Shown here: one piece after another, positions 33,967 to 43,393 of the stretch
How the letters are laid out: each line of letters begins with the position of its first letter
How positions within the stretch are numbered: position 1 is the first letter of the stretch
Assembly: GCF_001419765.1 (NCBI RefSeq)
Contig: NZ_LIRK01000018.1
Coordinates: forward strand, 1-45,716
Origin: Streptomyces torulosus
GTDB lineage: Bacteria; Actinomycetota; Actinomycetes; Streptomycetales; Streptomycetaceae
Direction: 5' to 3'
Length of the DNA stretch: 45,716 nucleotides
Position numbers and translations under genes: made by a program
Notes under the pieces: model-generated
The model's database searches: none
The model's input: only the letters and a program-made list of their open reading frames with translations
Told to the model about the DNA's origin: nothing

Positions 33967-35817
33967 ATGACTGAGCTGCACGAAAGTGCGGGGACGGGCC
34001 CCGGCGACGCGCACTTCGCGGTCTTCACCGACCGTGCGGACGCGGCCGCCGTGGCCCGCTCCTTCGCCCACCCCGGAAGCCGGACCCTCACGCACGCCTC
34101 AGGCCGGCCCTGGCTGGTCGGCCGATGGCACGACGGCGAGGTCGTCACGGCGAGCGCCGGCACCACCGCCCTCGCCGTGGTCGGCTGCTGTCCCGTCGAC
34201 GCCGACGAACTGCGGCGCCGCGCCGCCGCGTTACGTGACCTCGCGGAGCTGGACGCGCTGGCCCGGTCCCTGCCCGGCAGTTTCCATCTCGTCGCCGCCC
34301 TCGACGGACGGATCAGGGTCCAGGGCACAGCGTCCGGGCTCCGGCTCGCCTTCCACGCCGAGATCGACGGCGTACGCGTGGCCGCCACCCGTGCCGACAC
34401 GCTCGCCGACGCCCTGCACCTCGACCCGGACGTCGAGGAGTTGGCCGTACGGCTGCTCTGGCCCGCCCCGTATCCGCTGTTCGAGACGTCCCTGTGGCGT
34501 GCGGTGACCGCCGTCCCTCCGGAGGACGCCGTGGTCGTCGCCGCGGACGGGCGCACCGTGCGGCACACCCGCTGGTGGTCGCCGCCGGAGCCGGTCCGGC
34601 CGCTCGCCCACGCGGCGCCACTGATCCGCGAGGCGCTGCGGGAGGCCGTCGACGCCCGTACCCGGCAGGGCGGCACGGTCAGCTGCGACCTGTCCGGCGG
34701 CCTGGACTCGACGTCCGTCTGCTTCCTCGCCGACCGTTCCCCCGCCCGCTTGGTGGCCAGTACCTGGCCGGGACGCGATCCGGCGGACACCGACCTGTAC
34801 TGGGCCGAGCAGGCGATGGGGCACCTCCCGGACGTCGAGCACGTGGTGTGGGACGCCGACGCGTCACCGCTGGTCTACGAGGACCTCCTCGACATCGACG
34901 ACCTGCTCGACGAACCGACCATCGGTGTCATGGACCGCTCGCGGGTCCTGCACCATCTGCCCGGCCTCGCCGCGCGCGGCAGTCGGCTGCATCTGACCGG
35001 CATCGGCGGCGACCACGTGGCCTGGTGCTCCGAGGCGTACTACCACCGGATGCTGCGCACCCGCCCGCTGTTCGCCGTACGGCAGCTGCGCGGATTCCGG
35101 GCGCTGTGGCAGTGGCCGCTCGGCGGCACGGCCCGCGCGCTCGCCGACTCCCGGCCGTACCGGGACTGGCTTCGCGACGCCGCCGGGCGACTGCGTGATC
35201 CGTTGCCCTCGTCCGTGGCGACGGGGCTCGGCTGGGGCATGGCCCCCCGTCTCTTCGACTGGGTGACCCCCGAGGCCGAACGGATGGCGCGCCGGGCACT
35301 GCTCCGGACGGCGGCGACGGCCGCACCGCTGCACCCGGACCGCGGCATGCACAGCGACCTGGAGCAGATCCGGTCGTGCGCCCGTGTCATCCGGCAGTGG
35401 GACCGGATGGCGGCCCGCGCCGGTCTGCCGATGGCGTCCCCGTTCCTCGACGACCGCGTCATCGAGGCGTGCCTCGCGGTCCGCCCGAGCGAGCGGGTCA
35501 CGCCCTGGCGGTACAAGCCCGTCCTGGGCGCCGCGATGCGCGGCATCGTGCCCGAGGGCTGCCTGCGGCGCACCACCAAGGCCACCGCCTCCATGGACGC
35601 CTCCAACGGGCTTCGCGAACACCGCGCCGACCTGCTCACCCTGTGGGAGGAGTCGCGGCTCGCGGAGCTGGGCCTGGTGGACGGGGCCGCGCTCCGCCGT
35701 CTCGCCCGGCGGCCCGCCTCCCCTGGGCTGTCCGACGCCATCCTCTACTCCACCATCGCGGCCGAGGTGTGGCTGCGCGGACTCTCCCGCGGCCGCGCCC
35801 ACGCCCCCCGCTCCTGA
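33967..35817 (+). CDS. Lasso cyclase (asparagine-synthetase-like, C protein)
   Basis: 616 residues, homologous to asparagine synthetase B. An N-terminal glutaminase-like domain lacks the Cys nucleophile at position 2, as is usual in lasso cyclases. The ATP-binding PP-loop is SGGLDST (243-249), and later motifs include LTGIGGDHVAW and MASPFLDDRVIEACL. The enzyme adenylates the core Asp8 side chain and closes the macrolactam. It starts 26 bp after the precursor and is cotranscribed with the rest of the cluster. Codon 89 is TTA (34231-34233), so the whole operon's product may depend on bldA tRNA. Confidence 0.94.
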   Translation: MTELHESAGTGPGDAHFAVFTDRADAAAVARSFAHPGSRTLTHASGRPWLVGRWHDGEVVTASAGTTALAVVGCCPVDADELRRRAAALRDLAELDALARSLPGSFHLVAALDGRIRVQGTASGLRLAFHAEIDGVRVAATRADTLADALHLDPDVEELAVRLLWPAPYPLFETSLWRAVTAVPPEDAVVVAADGRTVRHTRWWSPPEPVRPLAHAAPLIREALREAVDARTRQGGTVSCDLSGGLDSTSVCFLADRSPARLVASTWPGRDPADTDLYWAEQAMGHLPDVEHVVWDADASPLVYEDLLDIDDLLDEPTIGVMDRSRVLHHLPGLAARGSRLHLTGIGGDHVAWCSEAYYHRMLRTRPLFAVRQLRGFRALWQWPLGGTARALADSRPYRDWLRDAAGRLRDPLPSSVATGLGWGMAPRLFDWVTPEAERMARRALLRTAATAAPLHPDRGMHSDLEQIRSCARVIRQWDRMAARAGLPMASPFLDDRVIEACLAVRPSERVTPWRYKPVLGAAMRGIVPEGCLRRTTKATASMDASNGLREHRADLLTLWEESRLAELGLVDGAALRRLARRPASPGLSDAILYSTIAAEVWLRGLSRGRAHAPRS

Positions 35818-35845
35818 CCCTCCCCCACGTCAGAAAGGTCCTCAT

Positions 35846-36100
35846 ATGCCCCTGCGGTTCGGCGCCGACGTCTCCACGGCCGAGACCGACTACGGCACGG
35901 TACTGCTGGACGAACGGGCCGGCACCTACTGGGAGTTGAACCCGACCGCCACCCTGGTGGTACGGACGCTGCTGGACGGCGGTGAGGAGGCGGACGCGGT
36001 CGCCGCCCTGGTCCGGGAGTTCGACATCGACGAGACGCACGCCCTGCGCGACGTCGAGGCGCTCGTACGGCAGCTGCGCGGCTCGGGGCTGGCCTCATGA
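35846..36100 (+). CDS. RRE / PqqD-like leader-binding protein (B1/E protein)
   Basis: 84 residues with the PqqD-type RiPP recognition fold (VLLDERAGTYWELNPTATLV, then EFDIDETHALRDVEALVRQL). It binds the YxxPxL leader motif of the precursor and delivers it to the peptidase. It starts 28 bp after the cyclase (GAAAGG upstream), and its stop overlaps the next start (ATGA). Confidence 0.93.
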   Translation: MPLRFGADVSTAETDYGTVLLDERAGTYWELNPTATLVVRTLLDGGEEADAVAALVREFDIDETHALRDVEALVRQLRGSGLAS

Positions 36101-36534
36101 CGACGCCCAGCGCGCTGGAACGGCCCACCGGTGTGCCCGTGGTGCGACGGCTGGCCGCCCGCCTCGTCCTGCTCCCCGCCGTCGCCCTCGCCCTGCTGCC
36201 GCCCCGGCACATCCGCTCCGTCCTCGGCGTCCTGCGGCGCGGTGCCGCACCGGCCACCGCCCGGCAGGCCCTGAACGCGCGCGACGCCATGTGCGCCGCC
36301 AGCCTGTACTGCGCCGGACCCAAGGGGTGCCTGCCCCGCTCCCTGGGGGCGGCACTGCTGTGCCGGCTCGGCGGGACCTGGCCGACCTGGTGCACCGGTG
36401 TACGGGTCGTGCCTCCGTTCACCGCCCACGCCTGGATCGAGGCGGAGGGCCGTCCCGTCGGCGAGGGGGTGCCCGAGGGGTACTTCGCCCGGCTGGTGGC
36501 CGTCGCGCCCTCGCCTCGTCCGACGGACCGATGA
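36097..36534 (+). CDS. Lasso leader peptidase (transglutaminase-like, B2/B protein)
   Basis: 145 residues of the McjB-type cysteine protease family. The likely nucleophile is Cys78 in GPKGCLPRSLGAALL and the base is His111 in TAHAWIEAEGRPVGEGV. The third member of the triad, usually Asp shortly after the His, is represented here by Glu117 in AEG. The enzyme removes the leader after Gly21. It overlaps the RRE gene by four bases before it and the ABC gene by four bases after it, implying translational coupling of the set. Confidence 0.92.
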   Translation: MTTPSALERPTGVPVVRRLAARLVLLPAVALALLPPRHIRSVLGVLRRGAAPATARQALNARDAMCAASLYCAGPKGCLPRSLGAALLCRLGGTWPTWCTGVRVVPPFTAHAWIEAEGRPVGEGVPEGYFARLVAVAPSPRPTDR

Positions 36535-38420
36535 CAGGCGCGACGGTCACGGACGGCGGCCGGGCCCCGGCCGCAGAGGGGGGCAGGTCCACGCGGGCGG
36601 CGGTGGCCACGATGTACCGGCTCACCGCCGGGCACCGCAACGCCGTCGCCGTCGCCACCGTCCTGACGCTCGTGGGCTCCGCCCTGGGCCTGGCCCAGCC
36701 GCTCGTCGCCAAGCAGGTCGTGGACGCGAGCGGACGCGGGCAGATCATCTGGCCGCTGCTGGCGCTCCTCGCCGCGCTGTTCGCCACCGAGGCGGCGACG
36801 GGAGCGGTGGGGCGCTTTCTGCTGGAACGGATGGGCGAAGGCGTCGTACGGCAGCTCCGGCACGGACTCGTGGGGCGGCTGCTGCGGCTGGAGATGAGGG
36901 AGTACGACCGGCATCGGCGCGGCGACCTCATCTCCCGCGTCACCTCCGACACGACGCTGCTCCGCGAGGTCGTGTCGCAGGCCCTCGTCGACCTGGTCAC
37001 GGGAAGCCTCGTCGCCGCGGGCGCGATCGTCCTCATGGCATGGCTCGACCCGCTGCTGCTCCTCCTGGTCGCCGTCACCGTCACCGCGGCGGCCCTGGTC
37101 GTGGCCTCGCTCCTCACCGGTATCCGGCGCGCGTCCGAGCACATGCAGGAGTCGGTCGGCGCCGTCGCCGCCGACCTCGAACGCGCCCTCGGCGCCCTGC
37201 CGATGGTCCGCGCGCACTGCGCCGAGGAGCGCGAGGCGGCGGGCATCGGCGCCCGCGTCGAGGCGGCCTACGGGGCCGGGGTGCGCACCGCGAAGCTCGC
37301 GTCGGTCATGAGCCCCGCCGTCGAACTCGCCGTCAAGGGCTCCTTCCTCATCGTCCTGGTCGTCGGCGGTCTGCGCGTCAACGGCCACGCCGGGTCCCTC
37401 GGCGACCTCGTGGCGTTCCTGCTGTACGCCTCCTACCTCGCTCTGCCGCTGTCGTCCGTCTTCCACGCGGCGGGCCTCATCCAGCGCGGCATGGGCGCGT
37501 ACCAGCGCATCGACCAGGCGCTACGGCTGCCCGTGGAGCCCACCGGACCGGGGACGCGGGACGCCACCGCTCCCGCCGGACGGCGGATGGCCGAGGTCCC
37601 TTTCCCGGCGGCCCCGGCCACCTCACGGCCCGCGGTTCCGGCGCCCGAGCCGGCCCTCGCCCTGCGCGACGTCCACTTCGGCTACGCGCCCGACCGGCCG
37701 GTGCTGCGCGGTGTCTCGTTCGCCGTCGCGCCCCGGCAGCACGTCGCCCTGGTGGGGCGGTCAGGAGCCGGCAAGAGCACGGTGTTCTCCCTGGTGGCGA
37801 GGTTCTACGAGCCGGACACTGGCCAGGTGCTGTTCGACGGGGTACCCGCCTCCCGGCTCAGCCGTGACGCCTGCCGCCGCCGCATCGCCGTCGTCGACCA
37901 GAACGCCCACGTCGTCCACGGCACCCTGCGCGACAACATCGCCTACGCCGTGCCCGACGCGACGGCGGCGGAGATCCGGCGGGTCGTCGAACTGGCCCGG
38001 CTGGAGGAGGTCGTCGACCGGCTGCCCGGCGGTCTGGCCGCCGTCGTCGGCGAACGCGGCAGCACCCTCTCCGGGGGCGAACGCCAGCGCGTCGCCATCG
38101 CCCGCGCGCTGCTCGCCCGCCCCGCACTGCTCCTGCTGGACGAGCCCACGTCCCATCTGGACGCGATCAACGAATCGGCGCTCACCACCGTCATGAAGGA
38201 CGTCGCCCAGGAGTGCGCCCTGCTGGTCATCGCGCACCGCCTGTCCACCGTGCAGCACGCCGACCACATCGTCCTCCTGCACGAGGGCCGTACGGCCGAC
38301 GGCGGACGCCACGAGGAGCTGCTGGCCGGCAGTCCCCTCTACCGCGAGCTGGCCGCGAGCCAGATGCTCCGGCCGGGCACGGCCCCCGAGGGCGTCGACC
38401 GCAGGCGGACCCCACGCTGA
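36531..38420 (+). CDS. ABC transporter, lasso peptide exporter (D protein)
   Basis: 629 residues: a fused six-helix membrane domain (about residues 40-340, with the MREYDRHRRGDLISRVTSD coupling helix) and an ATPase domain. Walker A is GRSGAGKS, the signature LSGGERQR and Walker B LLLLDEPTS, with HRLST after it. A Pro/Ala-rich linker of about 50 residues joins the two domains. It completes the lasso operon and should export the mature peptide, giving self-protection. Its start overlaps the peptidase stop (ATGA). Confidence 0.93.
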   Translation: MTGATVTDGGRAPAAEGGRSTRAAVATMYRLTAGHRNAVAVATVLTLVGSALGLAQPLVAKQVVDASGRGQIIWPLLALLAALFATEAATGAVGRFLLERMGEGVVRQLRHGLVGRLLRLEMREYDRHRRGDLISRVTSDTTLLREVVSQALVDLVTGSLVAAGAIVLMAWLDPLLLLLVAVTVTAAALVVASLLTGIRRASEHMQESVGAVAADLERALGALPMVRAHCAEEREAAGIGARVEAAYGAGVRTAKLASVMSPAVELAVKGSFLIVLVVGGLRVNGHAGSLGDLVAFLLYASYLALPLSSVFHAAGLIQRGMGAYQRIDQALRLPVEPTGPGTRDATAPAGRRMAEVPFPAAPATSRPAVPAPEPALALRDVHFGYAPDRPVLRGVSFAVAPRQHVALVGRSGAGKSTVFSLVARFYEPDTGQVLFDGVPASRLSRDACRRRIAVVDQNAHVVHGTLRDNIAYAVPDATAAEIRRVVELARLEEVVDRLPGGLAAVVGERGSTLSGGERQRVAIARALLARPALLLLDEPTSHLDAINESALTTVMKDVAQECALLVIAHRLSTVQHADHIVLLHEGRTADGGRHEELLAGSPLYRELAASQMLRPGTAPEGVDRRRTPR

Positions 38421-38752
38421 AGCCGCCGGGAGGCCGCCGGGGAGCCGCGGGGGCGTGCGCCTGGTGATCCGCCCCGGTGGCCGATGCGCGGTCACCGGCG
38501 GCAACCGGCGGGGTACGGCGGGGCGTCCCCGACCGGTAGGGCACGGCATGGCGTCCCCCTCGTGGGCACCCGTCCCTCGCCCCCTCCCCCTCTCGCGGCA
38601 CCCGGTCCGCTCGTCCGGCGCACTCCTTAACGCGGTCTTGACGCCGCCCGACCCCCTTTGCCATGGCCTTGGAATCACTCCCTGCTTACGCTGATGCGGC
38701 GGTCTTCCGATGGCCGGAACTGTTCGTATCACCGCACGTCTGGAGTTCCTTC
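38421..38752. other. Gap between the lasso operon and the APC transporter
   Basis: Contains a terminator-like hairpin (38474-38498) and, further on, a TTGACG (38638-38643) without a good -10 partner at 17-18 bp. A longer frame for the APC gene opens upstream here, but it lacks a ribosome site. I see no riboswitch fold that I can name. Confidence 0.4.
38474..38498 (+). terminator. Terminator hairpin after the lasso operon
   Basis: CCGGTGGCCG, 5-nt loop, CGGTCACCGG: a 10-bp stem with one G-U pair, 53 nt past the exporter stop. No U-tract. Confidence 0.55.
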
Positions 38753-40726
38753 ATGGCTGCCACGGAGGCCACCCGTTCCACCCGCCTGCGCGCGTGGATG
38801 CTGGAGGGCCTGTCCGACATGGGCAAGGGCGGCGACCACACCGCACCGCACCCAGAGCCTGAGCCGGGGCCCGGATCCGGGTCCACGCACCGGGGTCAGC
38901 CCTGGTGGCGGGTGATGTGCCTGACCGGCGTCGACTACTTCTCCACGCTCGGCTACCAGCCCGGCATCGCGGCGCTGGCGGCCGGACTGCTCTCCCCCGT
39001 GGCGACCGTCGTCCTGGTGATCGTCACCCTGGCCGGGGCGCTCCCCGTGTACCGGCGGGTGGCCGAAGAGAGCCCCCACGGCGAGGGCTCCATCTCCATG
39101 CTGGAACGTCTGCTGACCTTCTGGAAGGGCAAGCTGTTCGTCCTGACCCTGCTGGGGTTCGCGGCGACCGACTTCCTCATCACGATCACGCTGTCGGCGG
39201 CGGACGCCTCGACACACCTGGTCGAGAACCCCCACCTGGCCGACGCCCTGCACGACAAGCAGGTCCTGATCACGCTCGTGCTCATCGCCCTGCTCGGCGC
39301 GGTGTTCCTCAAGGGCTTCCTGGAGGCCATCGGCGTCGCGGTGGCACTGGTGGCGGTCTATCTGGTGCTGAACGCCGTGGTCGTGGTGACCGGTCTGTGG
39401 CACGTCGTGACCGAGGGCCATGTCGTCACGGACTGGTCGACCGCCCTCACCGCCGAACACGGCAACGTCTTCGTCATGATCGGTGTGGCGCTGATCGTCT
39501 TCCCGAAGCTCGCGCTCGGCCTCTCCGGCTTCGAGACCGGCGTGGCGGTCATGCCGCATGTGCAGGGCGACCCGGGCGACACGGAGGCGAACCCGAAGGG
39601 ACGGATCCGGGACACCAAGCGGCTGCTGACGGCCGCCGCCGTGATCATGAGCGTCTTCCTGATCTGCACGAGCTTCATCACCACCCTCCTCATCCCGGAG
39701 AAGGAGTTCGAGCCGGGCGGCAGCGCCAACGGGCGGGCGCTGGCCTATCTCGCGCACGACTATCTGGGCAACATCTTCGGCACGGTCTACGACATCTCCA
39801 CCATCGCCATCCTGTGGTTCGCGGGCGCCTCCGCCATGGCGGGCCTGCTCAACCTGATGCCGCGCTACCTCCCCCGCTACGGCATGGCCCCGCACTGGGC
39901 CCGTGCCGTCCGTCCCATGGTGATCGTCTTCACCCTGGTCGGCTTCCTGGTCACCTGGATCTTCGACGCGGACGTGGACGCGCAGGGCGGCGCGTACGCG
40001 ACCGGCGTCCTGGTCCTCATCTCCTCCGCGGCGATCGCGGTGACCATCGCGGCCCGCAAGGCGGGCCAGCGCAACTGGACGATCGCCTTCGCGATCATCT
40101 CGGTCGTCTTCCTCTACACCACCGTGTTGAACGTCGTCGAACGCCCCGACGGTGTGAAGATCGGCGCCTGCTTCATCGCGGGCATCGTCCTCATCTCCCT
40201 CCTGTCCCGGCTGGCCCGTGCCTTCGAACTGCGCGTGACGAGCGTGGAGCTGGACGACGTGGCGGAACGCTTCGTACGGGACATCGCCCACCGCAGGATC
40301 CGCTTCGTCGCCAACGAGCCCGACAGCCGGGACAGCACCGAGTACCGGGAGAAGATCGAGCAGATCCGTCACGACAACGACGTCCCCCTGGCCGAGGACG
40401 TCGTCTTCGTGGAGGTCACGGTGGCGGACCCCTCGGAGTTCGAGGCGGGCCTCACCGTCCGGGGCGAGGTGCTGCACGACCGTTACCGGGTGCTGACGCT
40501 GGAGTCCTCCTCGGTCCCGAACGCCCTGGCCGCGCTGCTCCTGCACGTCCGTGACACGACCGGGGGCATCCCCCACATCTACTTCGAGTGGACGGAGGGC
40601 ACCCCCTTCGCCAACCTCCTCCGGTTCTTCCTCTTCGGCCAGGGCGAGGTCGCCCCGGTCACGCGCGAGGTCCTCCGCGAGGCGGAACCGGACCGGGCCC
40701 GGCGCCCCCGCGTCCACGTGGGCTGA
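38753..40726 (+). CDS. APC-superfamily permease
   Basis: 657 residues from the ATG at 38753 (GGAG at 38742-38745). A short N-terminal cytoplasmic stretch is followed by about twelve membrane segments ([19 protein letters not shown] is the typical first-helix signature of the APC/KUP-like group). The soluble C-terminal tail of about 170 residues contains [20 protein letters not shown] and [20 protein letters not shown]. It probably imports amino acids, or K+ as in the related KimA group, but which is not decided by sequence alone. A bidirectional terminator separates it from the convergent sigma factor. Confidence 0.88.
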   Translation: MAATEATRSTRLRAWMLEGLSDMGKGGDHTAPHPEPEPGPGSGSTHRGQPWWRVMCLTGVDYFSTLGYQPGIAALAAGLLSPVATVVLVIVTLAGALPVYRRVAEESPHGEGSISMLERLLTFWKGKLFVLTLLGFAATDFLITITLSAADASTHLVENPHLADALHDKQVLITLVLIALLGAVFLKGFLEAIGVAVALVAVYLVLNAVVVVTGLWHVVTEGHVVTDWSTALTAEHGNVFVMIGVALIVFPKLALGLSGFETGVAVMPHVQGDPGDTEANPKGRIRDTKRLLTAAAVIMSVFLICTSFITTLLIPEKEFEPGGSANGRALAYLAHDYLGNIFGTVYDISTIAILWFAGASAMAGLLNLMPRYLPRYGMAPHWARAVRPMVIVFTLVGFLVTWIFDADVDAQGGAYATGVLVLISSAAIAVTIAARKAGQRNWTIAFAIISVVFLYTTVLNVVERPDGVKIGACFIAGIVLISLLSRLARAFELRVTSVELDDVAERFVRDIAHRRIRFVANEPDSRDSTEYREKIEQIRHDNDVPLAEDVVFVEVTVADPSEFEAGLTVRGEVLHDRYRVLTLESSSVPNALAALLLHVRDTTGGIPHIYFEWTEGTPFANLLRFFLFGQGEVAPVTREVLREAEPDRARRPRVHVG

Positions 40727-40740
40727 CACCGGTCCACGCG

Positions 40741-40773
40741 CAGGGGGCGGCCGCGTCGGCGCGACCGCCCCTG
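40741..40773. terminator. Bidirectional terminator between APC and sigma genes
   Basis: CAGGGGGCGGCCGCG, 4-nt loop, GCGACCGCCCCTG: a long GC-rich stem with one bulge in the 63-bp convergent gap. Confidence 0.7.
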
Positions 40774-40789
40774 ATGTCAGGCTCAGGCG

Positions 40790-41632
40790 TCAGGCGCCGG
40801 TGAGCATGCCTTCGCGCAGGCGGGCCAGGAGGCGGGAGATGAGTCGGGAGACCTGCATCTGGGAGATGCCGAGGCGCTCGCCGATCTCGGCCTGGGTGAG
40901 TTCCTCCACGAACCGCCAGTGGATGATCTTGCGATGGCGTTCGTCGAGTTCCGCGATCATCGGGGCGAGGGCGTGGAAGTCCTCGATCAGACCGAACGCG
41001 GCGTCCTCGTCCCCGATGAAGTCGGCCAGCGCGGACTCACCGTCCTCGCTGCCGGTGATCGCCGCGTCCAGGGAGGCCGACTTGTAGCCGTTGGCGGCCA
41101 GCTGGGCCTCCACGACCTCGTCCTCCGGCAGGCTCATCAGCTCGGAGAGCTCCTTCGTCGTCGGGGTCCGGCCGAGGCGGCTCTGCAGCTCCTCGTTGGC
41201 GCGGGCGAGCTGCGCACGGGCCTCCTGGAGCCTGCGGGGCACATGCACGGCCCAGGAGGTGTCACGGAAGAACCGCTTGATCTCACCGACGATGTAGGGG
41301 ACGGCGAAGGAGGTGAACTCGACCTCGCGGGACAGCTCGAACCGGTCGATCGCCTTGATGAGGCCGATCATGCCGACCTGGACGATGTCCTCCATCTCCT
41401 CCGGCCCACGGCTGCGGAAACGTCCGGCCGCGTAGCGGACGAGGGACATGTTCATCTCGATCAGCGTGTTCCTGGCGTACTGGTACTCGGGGGTGCCCTC
41501 CTCCAGTACCGCCAGCTGGTCGAAGAAGAGCTTCGACAGCTCTCGCGCGTCCTTCGGCGCGACCTTGGAAGGGTCCGCGATCTCCGGAACGCCCGCCGTC
41601 CGTCCAGTGGTCTGTACGGCCGTCGCCATCAT
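40790..41632 (-). CDS. RNA polymerase sigma factor, SigB/SigF/SigG group
   Basis: 280 residues from the ATG at 41632 (GGGAGG five bases upstream; the next codon is also ATG). Region 2 reads MNMSLVRYAAGRFRSRGPEE and MEDIVQVGMIGLIKAIDRFE, region 3 VPRRLQEARAQLARANEELQ, region 4 RHRKIIHWRFVEELTQAEIG, ISQMQVSRLISRLLARLREG. This is the Streptomyces stress/sporulation sigma group held by anti-sigma kinases and released by STAS antagonists. The genes encoding exactly such partners lie just upstream at 42040-44415. It is monocistronic and minus-strand, with 153 bp upstream that show no clear promoter. Confidence 0.94.
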   Translation of the reverse strand: MMATAVQTTGRTAGVPEIADPSKVAPKDARELSKLFFDQLAVLEEGTPEYQYARNTLIEMNMSLVRYAAGRFRSRGPEEMEDIVQVGMIGLIKAIDRFELSREVEFTSFAVPYIVGEIKRFFRDTSWAVHVPRRLQEARAQLARANEELQSRLGRTPTTKELSELMSLPEDEVVEAQLAANGYKSASLDAAITGSEDGESALADFIGDEDAAFGLIEDFHALAPMIAELDERHRKIIHWRFVEELTQAEIGERLGISQMQVSRLISRLLARLREGMLTGA

Positions 41633-41785
41633 CCGCCCCTCCCAGTCGATCCGCCTCGTACTCGCCGGCCTTTCGTCCGGCAAGCACGCGCATACCCCGG
41701 CCCCCGATGCGCATTCCTCCGACCTCGGGATTTTTTTCTCGGCCCGGTGCGGACGGGGAATGCGCGGGACGGTAGGCCGTCCAGT

Positions 41786-42043
41786 TCAGACGGTGAAGCG
41801 GTCCGGGTCCGCGGCCCGCCAGTCGGCCGCCCACGAGGCGGGCGGCTCGGCCAGCAGCTGGCCCGGCGCGAGCCACTCGTACAGCTCCGCGTAGGACCGG
41901 TCGGTGCAGGCGTCGACGCGTCGGCGGAGCATGTGCGGGCGCAGCTGACACGGGTCGGTGACGCCCATGGCCGCCATGATCTGCAGGGCGCCGGACACGG
42001 TGGCCTCCTGGTAGCGCCGGACGCGCGCCGTCTTGTCGGTCAC
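41786..42043 (-). pseudogene. C-terminal remnant of a glutamate-synthase-like FMN protein
   Basis: 85 residues from a GTG at 42043 that overlaps the stop of the phosphatase gene (GTGA). RYQEATVSGALQIMAAMGVT, DPCQLRPHMLRRRV and RSYAELYEWLAPGQLL match, from memory, the extreme C-terminus of FMN-binding glutamate-synthase-related proteins, which are normally over 500 residues. The catalytic barrel is absent. Either it is a leftover whose frame is kept open by chance coupling, or a small protein that has been reused. The frame is intact and ordinary in codon use. Confidence 0.6.
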
Positions 42044-43275
42044 GTCGAGGGCGTTGCCCGGTCGTCGGCGGCCATGCGCGCGGCCGGGCGGGAAGTGGCC
42101 GTCCCGGGCGAGGGCCGGCGGCGGTTGCCGTGCCAGTCGAGCACCAGGACGGTGGCGTCGTCCGCGAGGTTGCCCCGGCAGGCGTCGAGGACCGCGCCGG
42201 TCAGTCGGCGTACGACTTCTCTCGGGTGCAGGGCGCGGGTCTCGTGGAGGAGCGCGAACAGGTCGACGGACGCGGCGCCGCGGTCCTGCATGCCGTCGGT
42301 GAGCAGGATCAGCCGGTCCTTCGGGCGCAGGCGCAGCTCCTGGGCGCGGTAGGGGATGGGCGCGGCGACGCCGAACGGCAGGTTCACGGCGAGTGGGACC
42401 TCCTCGACGGTGCCGTCGCGCAGCCGCAGGGGCCAGGGGTGGCCTGCGTTGACCAGTTCGCAGACACCCGTGTCGAGGTCGACGCAGAGCAACTGGCCTG
42501 TGGCCAGGCCGCAGTTGTGGCGCAGCAGTGCCTGGTGGGCCTGTTCGGCCTGCTTGACGGCGTCGCAGCCGCCGCGACGCGCCCGCCGGAGCGCGCCGAT
42601 CAGCAGGGTGGCCAGCAGGGCGGAGTCCGTGTCGTGGCCCATGGCGTCGGTGATGGACAGGTGCAGGGTGTCGCGGTCGAGGGTGTAGTCGTAGGTGTCG
42701 CCGCCGATGTCGTCGGCCGGGACCAGCCCGGCGGCGAGGGTGAACTGGTCGGCCTCGCAGCAGGGCGCCGAGGGGAGCAGCTGGTGCTGGATCTCGGCGG
42801 CGAGGCTGGTCTCGGTGGTGCGCCGGCCCAGGTGGTAGAGATCGGTGAAGCGGCGGTCCGTGACGATGATGTAGGCGAGCGCGTGGGCCGCGTCGCGGAC
42901 CTGGCCCAGCGCGGTGTCGTCGGCGGACTGGAGGGTCACCTCCAGCAGGCCGATGCAGTCGCCGCGGTTGGTGACCGGCGTGACGACGCGGAGTCCGTCC
43001 TGCCCGTCCGGCTCCACGTGTTGGCGCTGGTCGCGGAGCACGCCGTCGTAGACGCTGCCGTGCAGGGCGATCGGCTCGGGGTGGTCCGTGATGTCACCGC
43101 CGGGCGCGGCGAGGCGTACCAGCCGCCGACCGATGAGGTCGGCGAACAGGAAGGAGACCCGCTCCGCTCCGAACCGCTTCTGCAGATCGCGAGCCACCAC
43201 GTCGACGGACTCCCCGGGCGGGGCCGCCTCCGCGGCGGCCAGCAACTCGCCCAGTTCCAGATCTCCACGCTCCAC
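42040..43275 (-). CDS. GAF-SpoIIE serine phosphatase
   Basis: 411 residues from the GTG at 43275, with AGGAGG five bases upstream; an upstream ATG at 43347 lacks a ribosome site. A GAF-like sensor domain occupies about residues 15-140. A short linker helix (LAAEIQHQLLPS) leads to a SpoIIE/PP2C domain with GGDTYDY (191-197) and TDAMGHD (209-215) as metal-binding motifs, plus LLTDGMQDRG later. It should dephosphorylate a STAS anti-anti-sigma factor such as that encoded at 44053-44415. It is coupled by a 4-bp overlap to the 85-residue remnant downstream. Confidence 0.92.
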   Translation of the reverse strand: MERGDLELGELLAAAEAAPPGESVDVVARDLQKRFGAERVSFLFADLIGRRLVRLAAPGGDITDHPEPIALHGSVYDGVLRDQRQHVEPDGQDGLRVVTPVTNRGDCIGLLEVTLQSADDTALGQVRDAAHALAYIIVTDRRFTDLYHLGRRTTETSLAAEIQHQLLPSAPCCEADQFTLAAGLVPADDIGGDTYDYTLDRDTLHLSITDAMGHDTDSALLATLLIGALRRARRGGCDAVKQAEQAHQALLRHNCGLATGQLLCVDLDTGVCELVNAGHPWPLRLRDGTVEEVPLAVNLPFGVAAPIPYRAQELRLRPKDRLILLTDGMQDRGAASVDLFALLHETRALHPREVVRRLTGAVLDACRGNLADDATVLVLDWHGNRRRPSPGTATSRPAARMAADDRATPST

Positions 43276-43393
43276 GACAACCTCCTGTCGGTTGCCGCAA
43301 CTTTTTCCCCGAGTTTCCGCGACCTCACCCGATGTGCGACACGGCACGCGGTCAGAGGACCCGACGCGACGCCGGATTCGCCCCGATTTTCAC

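Noticed and set aside
38421..38752. Possible c-di-AMP (ydaO-type) riboswitch before the APC permease
   Set aside because: I could not find the conserved core sequence or fold; the gap is mainly GC-rich with one terminator-like hairpin.
38729..40729. A 666-codon minus-strand open frame across the APC permease
   Set aside because: Antisense shadow; composition is His/Asp/Gly/Gln-rich without domains, while the plus strand gives a typical membrane transporter.
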